DNA of 64,000 bases from assembly GCA_030849805.1 (NCBI GenBank), contig JASANZ010002193.1:1-64000 (forward strand), in the 5' to 3' direction. The notes beneath the pieces are model-generated. The model was not told the DNA's origin, did no database searches, and saw nothing but the letters and a program-made list of their open reading frames with translations. How positions within the stretch are numbered: the stretch's first letter is position 1; every line of letters begins with the position of its first letter. Source of the stretch: Sergeia podlipaevii. Lineage: Eukaryota > Euglenozoa > Kinetoplastea > Trypanosomatida > Trypanosomatidae. The position numbers were made by a program, and so were the translations under genes. This document shows, piece after piece, positions 50,366 through 59,559 of this stretch.

Positions 50366-51115
50366 TTACTTGTTCAGCCCCAGAGCTCTGAGCTCATTCT
50401 CCAGGGTACCCCTACCTCCACTTCCACCTTTTCGACCGTCATCGGAGAAATCGTCAGAGGTCTCGCAGTGGCGTCGCTGCTTTACCGCCTTTCTATTCTT
50501 TGACTTTTTCCCAAATTCATGCTGCTGTTGTTGTTGGTGCTGATGAGGGAGTTCCTTCTGTTGACTGAGATTCGCTTTTGTGTCCTCTCTACCGTTGTTG
50601 CTGAAGCTGCTGGTGATCGTCAGCTGTGCCTCCTTCACTATCTCTTCATGCGTGCCAACATCTGCATTTTCATCCTCCTCCACGTCCACATCATCTTCGT
50701 CAATTTCACCGTTCTCTACCCCTGCGAAAGCCTCTTCACCACAGCCAGGCTGTGCCTCGCGCATCAGCGTCGCAACCAGCGCGCACTTCTCTGGGGTGTA
50801 CTTGGTTGCCATGCGCTTGGTTTTAGGCAGTGGCTTCAGACGTACTGGGACAGAAGTCAGCTTTCCCATCGCATGCAGCTGCTTGTACATGTACAAACGC
50901 CGGTTGTTCTGGCTGTACATGTGCGTGCCATCAGTAAAGACAAGAAGAAGGGGGAGATTGTGGGGTTTGAGCTCGCCAGCAGCAAATTGCTCAAGTGTGC
51001 TTTGGATCGTTCTCCCGCAGGAAAACCGGGGGCGAATACGGGAGAAGGTGAAGTAGATGGTGGTGGGGTCGACCTCCACCACACTCTCACCATTGCAGAC
51101 GGATGCCTTGGGCAT
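50366..51115 (-). CDS. Conserved protein with ParB-like N-terminal domain appearance, 249 aa
   Basis: The N-terminal 110 residues look like one compact domain: TIYFTFSRIRPRFSCGRTIQ, STLEQFAAGELKPHNLPLLL, VFTDGTHMYSQNNRRLYMYK and VPVRLKPLPK. The sequence 'x-x-dG x-Y S x-N-N-R-R-L x-x-x-K' is typical of small eukaryotic proteins related to the ParB/sulfiredoxin fold. I suggest that fold with low confidence; catalytic or DNA-binding function is unknown. The rest (about 130-249) is acidic, Gln/His-rich and finally basic (KKSKNRKAVKQRR), probably disordered and nuclear. The ATG at 51115 follows a clear acceptor at 51160-51159. Confidence 0.7.
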   Translation of the reverse strand: MPKASVCNGESVVEVDPTTIYFTFSRIRPRFSCGRTIQSTLEQFAAGELKPHNLPLLLVFTDGTHMYSQNNRRLYMYKQLHAMGKLTSVPVRLKPLPKTKRMATKYTPEKCALVATLMREAQPGCGEEAFAGVENGEIDEDDVDVEEDENADVGTHEEIVKEAQLTITSSFSNNGREDTKANLSQQKELPHQHQQQQQHEFGKKSKNRKAVKQRRHCETSDDFSDDGRKGGSGGRGTLENELRALGLNK

Positions 51116-51779
51116 TGAATTATGAGTTTGCCAAAAAAAAGCACACCACTCTCTGCCACTTGAAAAGAGAAAGAAAAAGAAAAAGAAATATATTCAAAAA
51201 AAAAAAAAAAAATGCTATCGCAGCTACACAGTAAAGACGTGGATAATGCGAAAGCAAAAAGACCTCTCTTCCAAAAATTGCAACTTCTGGCACGTTGGAC
51301 AAAGCGCACAACTCCTTCAAATTTTCTTTTCTTTCCTTTTAAAATAATAACAATAAAAAAGTACGTTTGTAGAAGTATGTAGATCGTTGTTACTGATTTT
51401 TTTAGAATAAATAAATGAAAAAGTAAAAAAAAAATGTGAGTGAGAAAGATAATGCGCATAAAAAAACTACAGACAAAAGGAAATTAAAATGAAGAAGCAG
51501 GAGCAATAAGAAGAAAAATAGTAAAAACTTTTTTGCTTTCTTTGACCCTCTCTCAGTGCGCTTTATGCAAATCTATTTGGATAAACCTCCTCTCACATTG
51601 ACTCTACACTTTAGTAGGCTCTTCTTGCTCGCACCCATTCATTGACTTTTTTTTGTGTATTAGCGCGCACGCAAACACACGTATATCAAGTGAAGACAAA
51701 AAAAAGCAATAAGAGATAAAAAGAGAGCAATGTCCTTCTTTTCTCTCTCTCTTTCTCTCTCTCCCCCCCCCACCTGTGC
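51116..51779. other. Intergenic spacer
   Basis: About 660 bp, AT-rich, with a long pyrimidine tract (on the minus strand) near 51160-51187, and a CTCTCT/C-run near 51739-51770 on the plus strand. No gene is seen. Confidence 0.65.
51159..51185 (-). other. Probable SL trans-splice acceptor of the 50366-51115 gene
   Basis: On the minus strand TCTTTTTCTTTCTCTTTTC is followed by AAG, with the AG at 51160-51159. The leader is about 43 nt. Confidence 0.6.
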
Positions 51780-54257
51780 TTATTCAACAGAAGCATACGT
51801 GCGCATGGGGAAAGCGTGACCAAACGTAAAGTAGGCACTCGTGTTGTCCCGCATCTCCCTCGATACTTTCCTCCAGTACAAAACAGCACGCTCCTCTAAT
51901 GAGATGTCATTGTCATCCTTCTTACCCTCCTTTTCCGCGTCAGCGGACTCGCTGGCTTGCATGGCAACCTCAATAGGATCGTTACATCCAGCCGCTAAGA
52001 ATGCAAACCTCCCCCAGTGGAGATTTTTATCCGTTACGACTCCGCCAGCGGGGGTTTTGACGTTTTGCGGAACGTACTGTGAAGGCGCGAAGACACACCA
52101 GTACTCGTTGTTCTCGGCGCCAGTACTCACAAGCTGCTCTGTAGGCTCGAGGGTGATACATGGGTAGGCCAGACGGAGAGAAAAATTCACTCCGGAGGTG
52201 GCGGCAACACTAGCAAGCATCGTGTCCGCTGGGGGCTTCGGCACCAACTGCACATCCAAAACACGGTCTCTCCAGTAGAGCTGCTGCTCAGGGTCTAGCA
52301 GCAGTGGGGCCTCCGCGCATCCCCTCCCCTCTTCATCGCGTGCCTCCGTCTCGATTGCAGCTATCTCAGCAATAGGGAGCAGGTGTGCCAACAACGGCTC
52401 CACTTGACTGACAAACTCATGAAATCGGGGCACTACTTTTCGGTCTTTCATAGATTCTTTGAGAGCCATGGCACTCCTCACTTCTTCAAAACTCCTCCCA
52501 AGCGATTCAAAGACATCCAGACCTGTATACGCACTTACGGTCCCTTCTGGCATCTCAGAAAGCGAGCAGTTCAATACCGGAGAGGGAGAGGAAAACGATG
52601 GGGTCTGAATCGCCGGGCGTGGTGTGCGCTGCTGAGATACAAGCGGCTGCGCAGGAAGCACAAACACGCTGCCACGACTGGCGACACTTACAGATGCTGA
52701 CAGGAGAGAAGGCGTCCCTGATGTGTGCGGGAATGAGCACACCGTTGTGCTTCCCTGTAGTGGCTGCTGTGCTGATAATGCCTGACTCGCATCTGACTGG
52801 AGCCTAGGCAAGACGGTGAACCGTTGCCTCCGTGTGTACTTCATGGGCAACAGAGCAGGCTTCTCAGTTAGCCAAAGAAACTTGGCAGCAATCTCCTTGG
52901 CGAGTGGTATCGCACCAGCGCACAATACCTCGATAAGGCTGAGCACAACAAGATCCAGTACCTCCGTCGCGCAGTGTTGCACAATTGAACAAATGCGATC
53001 CTCTGAAAGACTGTTCACTTCCACAAAGGGGACATCATCGTGAATGGCGGGGGCCATGCCTGAAATGTTCGCAAATAGCTCTCCCATGAGGGACTCGAGC
53101 ACGTCCGCTTTGATTTTGCCCATCTCAAAACGGCCACTCTGCACGACTGCCGGCGAAAAAAATGTTTCGAGCTGCAACAAATCAAAAAGATTCTCTAGTG
53201 TGTTGTTCATCTCACACGAGTCTCGAAAGGAATTGAACTCGACTGGTGAGTCACTGTACTGCCACTGCCTATCTGGAAAAAGAATCATAATGCGTGACGA
53301 GATGTGCGTGCCCCACGCGCAATCACCAAAGTATTCCTGACTTTCAAAAGCTATACGACGACGATGCGCACGTAGAATGTTGATGTGGTTTCCCCCAGGT
53401 TTGGATTCTGCTTCTAATGCAAAGCATAAATCAAGAACACCCAACTCCACAAGCAAAGAGAGCAGCTCGCGCAGGTGGGTGGCACGCTCGTGCAGTGACC
53501 ATAAAGGTGAGACAAGCCCATGTACCCGCGCCAAAAGAGGGGAGGAGTAGAGTGCATGTGCCCACGCGTACAATGCATGCTCAACAGAAAACCCACGCAT
53601 TGCCAACAGTGCGAGTGTGTCTAAGCAAACCTCGTGGGACATGTGACTTGCAGCGATAGAACGATTATTGAGCAGGAAGTGCCCACGGACCCCGAGATCG
53701 GGCTCCACATCAATCTGACAGAGACGGCAGTAGTAGTCAACATCGTCGTCAGTGAAGCCGCGACTCTTGCTGCTGTCCCCTCGTTTTGGCCCTACAGCAG
53801 AGTCTCTATCAATCCCATCATCACCATCATGCGCTGCACTCTCAACATCTCCCGTGTGACGAAAAAAGAAATTAAACGGCGAGTCTCTTGGTAGTGGGCA
53901 GCGCAGTAGTCGCCGCTGTGTAAAACGCGTCTCTGCAGGACCCGCCAAGTCGTCCGGGACAAGCTGCGTCACATCATTGGTGCCGACGATAGAAGAAGAA
54001 GACAGGGAAGACCGCGTGGTGCGTGTCGGCGTACGCAGTCGTCTCGTTGGCGCGGTTGATGAGAAGGGTGATAACGACGACGACGAAGAAGAAGACGCAC
54101 TCGTAGCGCGCGAAGCGGACGTGTTACACCACTGAGAGTAGCTGTACGCTCCCTCGACACGCTCAAGCGCGTGCAGGTGGCGGGTTCGCGTTGAAAATGC
54201 TCGAACGATAATGTACGAAGCAGCTAGTGCCTTTGTGTGAGTGCACCATCGCCGCAT
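51780..54257 (-). CDS. RNase III-type kinetoplast RNA-editing endonuclease (KREN1-like), 825 aa
   Basis: The N-terminus (MRRWCTHTKALAASYIIVRAFSTRTRH) is a typical mitochondrial presequence. A U1-like C2H2 zinc finger follows: YYCRLC (Cys177, Cys180) and SHMSHEVC (His205, His208). The RNase III domain spans about 255-400. Its first signature is QEYFGDCAWG (Glu308, Asp312; family ERLEFLGDAVLG) and its second is KADVLESLMG (Asp385, Glu388; family ADAFEALIG). All four metal-binding residues are present, so it should cut RNA, unlike the degenerate KREPB4-10 subunits. Zinc finger plus RNase III is the plan of the editosome endonucleases KREN1-3, which cleave pre-edited mitochondrial mRNA as directed by guide RNAs. 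The length of about 90 kDa favours KREN1, but I cannot exclude KREN2 or KREN3. The C-terminal 350 residues are not assigned. Confidence 0.82.
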   Translation of the reverse strand: MRRWCTHTKALAASYIIVRAFSTRTRHLHALERVEGAYSYSQWCNTSASRATSASSSSSSSLSPFSSTAPTRRLRTPTRTTRSSLSSSSIVGTNDVTQLVPDDLAGPAETRFTQRRLLRCPLPRDSPFNFFFRHTGDVESAAHDGDDGIDRDSAVGPKRGDSSKSRGFTDDDVDYYCRLCQIDVEPDLGVRGHFLLNNRSIAASHMSHEVCLDTLALLAMRGFSVEHALYAWAHALYSSPLLARVHGLVSPLWSLHERATHLRELLSLLVELGVLDLCFALEAESKPGGNHINILRAHRRRIAFESQEYFGDCAWGTHISSRIMILFPDRQWQYSDSPVEFNSFRDSCEMNNTLENLFDLLQLETFFSPAVVQSGRFEMGKIKADVLESLMGELFANISGMAPAIHDDVPFVEVNSLSEDRICSIVQHCATEVLDLVVLSLIEVLCAGAIPLAKEIAAKFLWLTEKPALLPMKYTRRQRFTVLPRLQSDASQALSAQQPLQGSTTVCSFPHTSGTPSLLSASVSVASRGSVFVLPAQPLVSQQRTPRPAIQTPSFSSPSPVLNCSLSEMPEGTVSAYTGLDVFESLGRSFEEVRSAMALKESMKDRKVVPRFHEFVSQVEPLLAHLLPIAEIAAIETEARDEEGRGCAEAPLLLDPEQQLYWRDRVLDVQLVPKPPADTMLASVAATSGVNFSLRLAYPCITLEPTEQLVSTGAENNEYWCVFAPSQYVPQNVKTPAGGVVTDKNLHWGRFAFLAAGCNDPIEVAMQASESADAEKEGKKDDNDISLEERAVLYWRKVSREMRDNTSAYFTFGHAFPMRTYASVE

Positions 54258-54625
54258 GCTCGACTATATATATATGATAGTAATCTCTGATTAAAAAAAA
54301 AACAAAAAAAAAACGGAAAAAAAAGGGTTGAAAATGTGAGTGAAATCAACTTTCCGTCTACACTCGCAGTAACAAACAGCGATTGGGTATACGCTAAATA
54401 AGATGCTATTGTTGGAGAGCCTCGCCAACTATTAAATAGTAGAAAAAAAAAAGAAGCACAAAAAGAGCGCAGTTTTCTGAGAGAAAAAAAAACAATACTT
54501 TTCACAATTTTGACGACGACAACAACCACGATATCTCCCCCGTCCACATATATATACGCATGCACACACATATTCATATATATTTGTTTTGTAAACTGCA
54601 ATGCACCCCACATTAGATCCACGTG
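54258..54625. other. Intergenic spacer
   Basis: About 370 bp, AT-rich, containing the splice acceptor of the editing endonuclease gene and A-runs. No gene is seen. Confidence 0.65.
54287..54313 (-). other. Probable SL trans-splice acceptor of the editing endonuclease gene
   Basis: On the minus strand two T-runs followed by AATCAG place the AG at 54288-54287, about 29 nt before the ATG. Confidence 0.65.
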
Positions 54626-55312
54626 TTAATCGGAATCACTATTAAAGAACCCGTCCACATCATCCACTACCTCGTCCTCCCCCTCCCCGCTGGGCTGCCC
54701 CTCAGCGTCCACCTCTGAACCTTCTGCTTCACTACGTTTGCTGCCGCTCCCCTCACGGGAGTCATCGCTCTCTTCTTCACTATCTGAACCACTCCCCGCA
54801 AGAGCGCCTAAGCCGCCAAGAATCCCAGCCTTTCCTCCACCGTACGCCTTGTCGTCCTCATCATCGCCGCTGTGATGGTCGACCGCATCGCCAGACAAGG
54901 GCGCGAGAGGCGTACTACTTGCGGCCTGATCACTCAGTATAAATCCTCTGTATCGCTCACTGAACTTGAAGAATGCGTCCGCCTTGTTCTCCAGCCTGGG
55001 GACATATGAAGTAGAAAAGGGATAAGGAAGGTCTAGCGGACGTGGACGGATAGAGATGCAGTGCGCACACTTGACCGTCGCCTTGCGATTCTTCGTGTCC
55101 AGCTCCACGTTCACTGTGTTTCTACACTGGCAGATGGGACAATCAAAGCTTGTCAATGCGTGAATACCGTGACGGTTGGCATTCTGGTGATAGTTGCGGG
55201 GGTCGTAGTCGTGCCCTGATCCCTTCTTACTCTTTTTACGCTTCGCCTTACTGCGAGCAAGCGCGGTGGCGTGCTTCGATAGCTGTGGGGCCTTGGTGCT
55301 TAGGTCCGACAT
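54626..55312 (-). CDS. ELOF1/Elf1-type zinc-ribbon protein, extended form, 228 aa
   Basis: A basic N-terminus (KAKRKKSKKGSGHDYDPRNY) precedes a zinc ribbon at residues 56-87: FDCPICQCRNTVNVELDTKN and KATVKCAHC (Cys58, Cys61, Cys82, Cys85). This matches the ELOF1/Elf1 family, whose members bind RNA polymerase II and assist elongation and repair through nucleosomes. Instead of the family's short C-terminus it has a conserved-looking segment, YVPRLENKADAFFKFSERYRGF, then about 100 acidic/Ser-rich residues. The ATG at 55312 is chosen because the frame upstream has no ATG, and an acceptor AG at 55321-55320 lies just before it. The next gene upstream in the cluster encodes a second member of the same family. 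Confidence 0.78.
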   Translation of the reverse strand: MSDLSTKAPQLSKHATALARSKAKRKKSKKGSGHDYDPRNYHQNANRHGIHALTSFDCPICQCRNTVNVELDTKNRKATVKCAHCISIRPRPLDLPYPFSTSYVPRLENKADAFFKFSERYRGFILSDQAASSTPLAPLSGDAVDHHSGDDEDDKAYGGGKAGILGGLGALAGSGSDSEEESDDSREGSGSKRSEAEGSEVDAEGQPSGEGEDEVVDDVDGFFNSDSD

Positions 55313-55930
55313 GCTGCTACTAGTGAAAAATGATGATCTAAATCTCAAGTCCTTTCTTGCACCTAATACGCGCGCTAAACGGCAATTGAGCGCCTATATA
55401 CGAAAAGAAAAAAAAAAATGTTTTTTTTTTTCTTCTTGAGATCGCTATCTAGTTTCTAGGTAAGTAATAGGAGATAAAAGTGATGAGTCAAATGGGAGAG
55501 AAACAACAACAACAACAACAAAAAAAAAGCATGATAATTATAACAATAATAATAACTGCCGCATTTAGTGTTTTAGAGAATGCAGTTGAATTATGCCAAA
55601 AAAAAAAAAGGAAAAGTTGCAAAAACAATACCGTCAAAAATGGGAGAGATGGGAGAAAGTAATGCGTTCTGTTGAGTCTTGGCTGTTTTTTCTTCCTTTT
55701 TCTTTGGACTAATCATATTCGTCCCTGAATATTGCTACCCAGGTACACAATGTGCTTTCCCTCCGTGTGCCCCTCTCATTTCTCTCTCCCTCCTTTTACC
55801 CCTTGTTTTGAAGTCTGCAAAATCAGTGTATATTGAAGTAAGAAGAAAGCGAAACAATACAAACAAAACAAACAAACAAAAAAGACAAAACATATCATTG
55901 AGTCCATCGCTTATTATCGAAACAGCTCAC
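55313..55930. other. Intergenic spacer between the two ELOF1-like genes
   Basis: About 620 bp of A-runs, CAA/ATA repeats (55506-55555) and a CT-rich patch on the plus strand near 55780-55803. No gene is seen. Confidence 0.65.
55320..55329 (-). other. Probable SL trans-splice acceptor of the extended ELOF1-like gene
   Basis: On the minus strand CATTTTTCACT is followed by AG at 55321-55320, 7 nt before the ATG. Confidence 0.45.
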
Positions 55931-56458
55931 CTACTGAAACAAGGCTGCATATTCATCATCATCATGGCCACCAAGCGCGTTATCCACATCGTGCTCCTCC
56001 TCGCGAGGTGCGAAGTAGTGGGAAGTATCCTCCATGTCACTATCGTCCTCAGCAGCAGCACTACCACGCACACGTTGACGGCTAGCAGCAGCCGCAGTAG
56101 CACTACGGCCACCACGAGCGACTCTACTCAGCTCAGCGAGATTCTTCGCATCACCAGTCGGCACCCCAGTGGCCTCAATGTTGTGGCCTTCCAAATACTG
56201 CCTATCGAGATTCATCAGCTCCTCGCGAAAGCGAAAGAACACATCTACAGCCTTCTCCAGTTTAAGGATTGGCCAGCGACGGCCCAGACCTACCTTGCAA
56301 CTGCGGCAGTACACCGTCGCATCTCCCGTTGCGCGTGCGATCTTCACTGCGATGCTGCTCTTGGCGTCGCACAGAGGGCAATCAAAGCGTGATGGGATCT
56401 TGTACTTGCTCTCCTTCTTGAGAGGGCCATTATTAGACTTCTTGCGCTTGCCACCCAT
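55931..56458 (-). CDS. ELOF1/Elf1-type transcription elongation factor, 175 aa
   Basis: The start MGGKRKKSNNGPLKKESKYK mirrors the MGKRKxKxKPxxK basic N-terminus of ELOF1. The zinc ribbon follows at once: FDCPLCDAKSSIAVKI and GDATVYCRSC (Cys27, Cys30, Cys51, Cys54). KAVDVFFRFREE at about residue 69 stands where ELOF1 has EPVDVYSDWIDACE. ELOF1 itself is only about 83 residues; here an extra 90-residue acidic tail follows. This is the better ELOF1 orthologue candidate of the adjacent pair. The ATG at 56458 is chosen because the frame upstream lacks an ATG. The likely pyrimidine tract lies at about 56610-56632, giving a longer leader. Confidence 0.82.
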   Translation of the reverse strand: MGGKRKKSNNGPLKKESKYKIPSRFDCPLCDAKSSIAVKIARATGDATVYCRSCKVGLGRRWPILKLEKAVDVFFRFREELMNLDRQYLEGHNIEATGVPTGDAKNLAELSRVARGGRSATAAAASRQRVRGSAAAEDDSDMEDTSHYFAPREEEHDVDNALGGHDDDEYAALFQ

Positions 56459-57052
56459 GAGTGACTCTTGTCTAACTGCGGTTGGAGTGCTGGTTGATGG
56501 CTTTTGCTTTTTTACTTTCAACTTCTTCCTTCCTTCACAGAACTAGATTACGCCTTCAGTGTGTTCTTCTTTGTATTTTTTATATACCCTCTCACCATAC
56601 ATGACAAGATGAAAAGAAAAAGAAAAAAAAAGGGGGACCAGATTGGTAGAGTAACAAAAGGAAAGCGCAAAAAAAAAAAGACAAAAAAAAAACGTTCGGC
56701 ATTGTATCGATCATGCAAACGGAACTACTACTCGTTTTTACTTCAAAAATGAGTAGTCAACTATTCTACTCTGGTGCAGTAGCCTAGACATCCGCAATCT
56801 CAGCCCTGTCAACAACATTTTTTTAAAAAAAAAAAAATGATAATGACTTTATATTCACTTTTTTTTTAAAAGGATAAATAAGCGCCACGCGCAATTACTC
56901 GTTAATAACAGTGTCATTCATTTTTTAAAAAATATTTTTTAAGTCTTATAGAAGTTGCAACCACTTCACATGCTACGATTGCTGAGCGCGCCTGCTGTTC
57001 CCTCCTCCTTTCTTCATTCATGCAGAGTGAAAAAAGAAGGAGTCAAGAAAGA
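56459..57052. other. Intergenic spacer
   Basis: About 590 bp, AT-rich, with long purine (plus strand) tracts at 56608-56692 that serve as pyrimidine tracts for the ELOF1-like gene. No gene is seen. Confidence 0.65.
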
Positions 57053-59035
57053 CTAGTGAGACCTGTAACGCTTCTGTCCAGCCCGGGTACCACCGCGCGG
57101 TGGCTGCTGCTGCTTCCCAGCAGTATTCGTTGTCTTTCCTTCCCTAGATCCAGCGGGAACAGCTGCGGCAGTGGCGGTTGCCTTTGCCTTCTGGCGAGCC
57201 GGTACAGCGGCCAAGGCCTGTTCCAGAGCCGATGCCCAGTTGGACTGCAGCTGATGCTGCGACTGAGCGAGAAAACGATTCGCCTCCGCACACCACCACT
57301 CTGCTGTGCCGCGGGTGTGTCGTGCCTCGGTCTCCGCTACAGCCGCTGCTGCCGCTGCATCACCTTCTTGCTTCTTTTCCAGCTTTTCTTGCTGCTTAGC
57401 GGACATGGGCGCCTTCGCAAACATAAAGAAGTGCCGCTCATACCGTGGTGGGAGTGTGTGCGCCACCTGCGCTCCGAGTTCCTTGTAACGAGCCACCTCA
57501 CCATCGCCTAGCTCCCCGCTTGCACCGGTTTTACTGAGAAGCAGGTGAACGTGTCCGGCACGCATTGCGCGAGCTGTGCGACCTGCCCTATGCACGTACT
57601 GTGATATGGAGTCCGGGGCGTGGTACATGATAACATGGCCAACGTTGGGGATATCAATACCACGCATTAGTGCATCAGAAGCCACAACGCATGAAGAAGG
57701 GGTAAGCAAGGCGCGGCGGCGCTCCGCCTCAGTTGCCAAAGTGGTGAACTCCACCACGCCCTTCACGCCGGCTGCGGAGAGAAAGTGGCCCATCACACGT
57801 GCCTCCTCCGCGGAGCTGCAAAACACAAGGATGCCTGTTCCTGCCATGTCGTTGGTCTGTGGGTACTGCGCAGGGTCCTCGTCGGCCGAAGCGACGCTCG
57901 TGCTGGTGCCTGTACCGGCCTTCGCCTCGTCTTTGTCTCCCTCCTCGTTGCCTGCCTCCTCGTCCGCTAGACGCTCCGCTTCAGCGGATTGCTTTGCCTT
58001 GTTCCGCTGCTGTGTCTGCTCAATCTTCAGCAGAAGCGTACGCACCAGCTTCAGCAATACTGCATGGCGGTATGCATCCTCCACAAAGACAACGTGCTCT
58101 TGCAGAGTTGGTGGCAGCGGGAAGGCTGTCTTCACTAAGCAGCCGCTGCCCCCACGCGCGCTTGCGGCAGATGTGCTGGCAGCTGCTGCCACTTCAATTC
58201 CCTCTCCACCAGCCAATTCCTGTCCTTCGCTGTCTAGCGCAAAGTAGCGACAGTTGCGCAGGCGCACCTCAGAGATACGCGAGATGCGAGAAGAGAGAGT
58301 GGCAGAGCACAAAATCTTGTGTAGTGTGCCCGCTGCCTGCTTTGCAGCAGTACTAGAGGAAATCAAGGAAGGGAAAACCCCAGAGGTACACATCTCGGCT
58401 TCCTGCTGACGCATGTGCTCCTCCTCATTCCTCTCCACCACTTTGGCCACAAAGTTGGCGAAGTTGCCAGCAAGCACCTGATCCGCCTCGTCGATGACAA
58501 GCAGTCGGAGGGCCGCTAGAGAAAGCCCCTCGGTACCGTCTAGGTGCCGCAGCAAACGCTGTGGTGTAGCAACAAGAATGTCTGTCTTTGAGTAGTAGCG
58601 TGCGAAAAGGGTGCCTGCCTGAGGAACACGCACGGAGCGCACCAGCTGCTGCGCTTCCTCTCTTACTGACGCTGTCTCAACACAGAGCGTGGTGGCCGCA
58701 ATCGACGTGTTGCGTGTGAGTTGGAGTATCTCTCGGTACACTTGCTGCCCAAGCGCACGCGTGGGGACGAGAATAAGAACGCGAAGCTGAGTGTCATCAG
58801 CACCGCGCTTTGACTCCGTGATCACACGAAGAGCTGGAAGCAAGTAACAAAGCGTCTTGCCACTACCAGTAGGGGCAGTGAGGCTGACATCCATCGGAAT
58901 GCCGCTGAGAAGAGCTCTGGCAACAGTAGGGATCACAGCCTGCTGCACAGGCAACGGAGAGGGATACTTGAGGGTATCACGCAATGCCTCCCCTGCCCAT
59001 GATGCTGTCCCAGTGCACTCTGACCAGGCATCCAT
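57053..59035 (-). CDS. DEAD-box RNA helicase, DDX51/Dbp6-like, 660 aa
   Basis: All helicase motifs are visible: Q-motif region PSPLPVQQAVIP (26-36), motif I TAPTGSGKT (53-61), motif Ia PTRALGQQ (91-98), TPQR (157-160), motif II DEAD (182-185), motif III CSATLS, then LVFCSS, motif V SDALMRGIDIPNV and motif VI YVHRAGRTARA. The early Q motif with hardly any N-terminal extension, the 'xPVQ..vIP' form and the SDxxxRGIDIPNV form resemble the DDX51/Dbp6 group, which acts in assembly of the large ribosomal subunit in the nucleolus. An acidic Ala/Glu-rich insert lies between the lobes (about 350-385), and a Lys/Arg/Gln-rich C-terminal tail follows. Helicase assignment is firm; the subgroup is moderate. 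Confidence 0.9.
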   Translation of the reverse strand: MDAWSECTGTASWAGEALRDTLKYPSPLPVQQAVIPTVARALLSGIPMDVSLTAPTGSGKTLCYLLPALRVITESKRGADDTQLRVLILVPTRALGQQVYREILQLTRNTSIAATTLCVETASVREEAQQLVRSVRVPQAGTLFARYYSKTDILVATPQRLLRHLDGTEGLSLAALRLLVIDEADQVLAGNFANFVAKVVERNEEEHMRQQEAEMCTSGVFPSLISSSTAAKQAAGTLHKILCSATLSSRISRISEVRLRNCRYFALDSEGQELAGGEGIEVAAAASTSAASARGGSGCLVKTAFPLPPTLQEHVVFVEDAYRHAVLLKLVRTLLLKIEQTQQRNKAKQSAEAERLADEEAGNEEGDKDEAKAGTGTSTSVASADEDPAQYPQTNDMAGTGILVFCSSAEEARVMGHFLSAAGVKGVVEFTTLATEAERRRALLTPSSCVVASDALMRGIDIPNVGHVIMYHAPDSISQYVHRAGRTARAMRAGHVHLLLSKTGASGELGDGEVARYKELGAQVAHTLPPRYERHFFMFAKAPMSAKQQEKLEKKQEGDAAAAAAVAETEARHTRGTAEWWCAEANRFLAQSQHQLQSNWASALEQALAAVPARQKAKATATAAAVPAGSREGKTTNTAGKQQQPPRGGTRAGQKRYRSH

Positions 59036-59046
59036 TTTTCGCTAGT

Positions 59047-59071
59047 CTGGTGGAAATCACAAAAAAAAAAA
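59047..59071 (-). other. Probable SL trans-splice acceptor of the DEAD-box helicase gene
   Basis: On the minus strand a T11 tract, then TTTCCACC and AG at 59048-59047, 11 nt before the ATG. Confidence 0.65.
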
Positions 59072-59362
59072 TGAGAGTATGTCAACAGCAAATAAATATC
59101 TGCTGCCTCTTAAATGCTTCTCTTTCTATGGATTTATGTGCGTGTGTGTTGGCACGTAAAGAACCAAAAAGCAATAAGTGTACTACTGAAAGAAAGAAAG
59201 AAAAAAAAAAAGGAAGGAAGGAGAGAAAGACATCGGAATTTTAAAACAAAAGGATGCAATCAAGCTATTGAAAAAAGTAAGACATAGAGAAAAAAAAAAA
59301 GGAGAGATAAAACCGCCAATAACCCAGTAAACATTTTTTTTTTTAAAAAAGGGGTCTTTCTC

Positions 59363-59384
59363 AAAAAAAAAAAAAAAAAAAAAA
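59363..59384. repeat. Poly(A) run of 22
   Basis: Homopolymer of 22 A on the plus strand in the spacer downstream of the 59560-60465 gene. Confidence 0.9.
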
Positions 59385-59559
59385 GAGCTTCTGTGAAGAT
59401 GAGCGTACGAAAAGGAAGGAAAAAAAAAAATGGCAGAAGGCAGAAAGCAACGGGGGGGGGGGGAACTGACCTTGTTCATTTTGACATTTCTTTCCCTCTC
59501 TCACCGCCACCACAGTCACAACAGTATACACACAGAGAGAAAGACACCCTCCCTTGCAT

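Larger units (their letters stand above)
59036..59559. other. Intergenic spacer
   Basis: About 520 bp of A- and T-runs, including 22 A at 59363-59384 and a G-run near 59453-59463. No gene is seen. Confidence 0.65.

Noticed and set aside
51780..54257. Considered as a Dicer-like protein
   Set aside because: There is a single RNase III domain with a U1-like zinc finger and a mitochondrial presequence, which is the KREN plan; no PAZ or second RNase III domain is visible.
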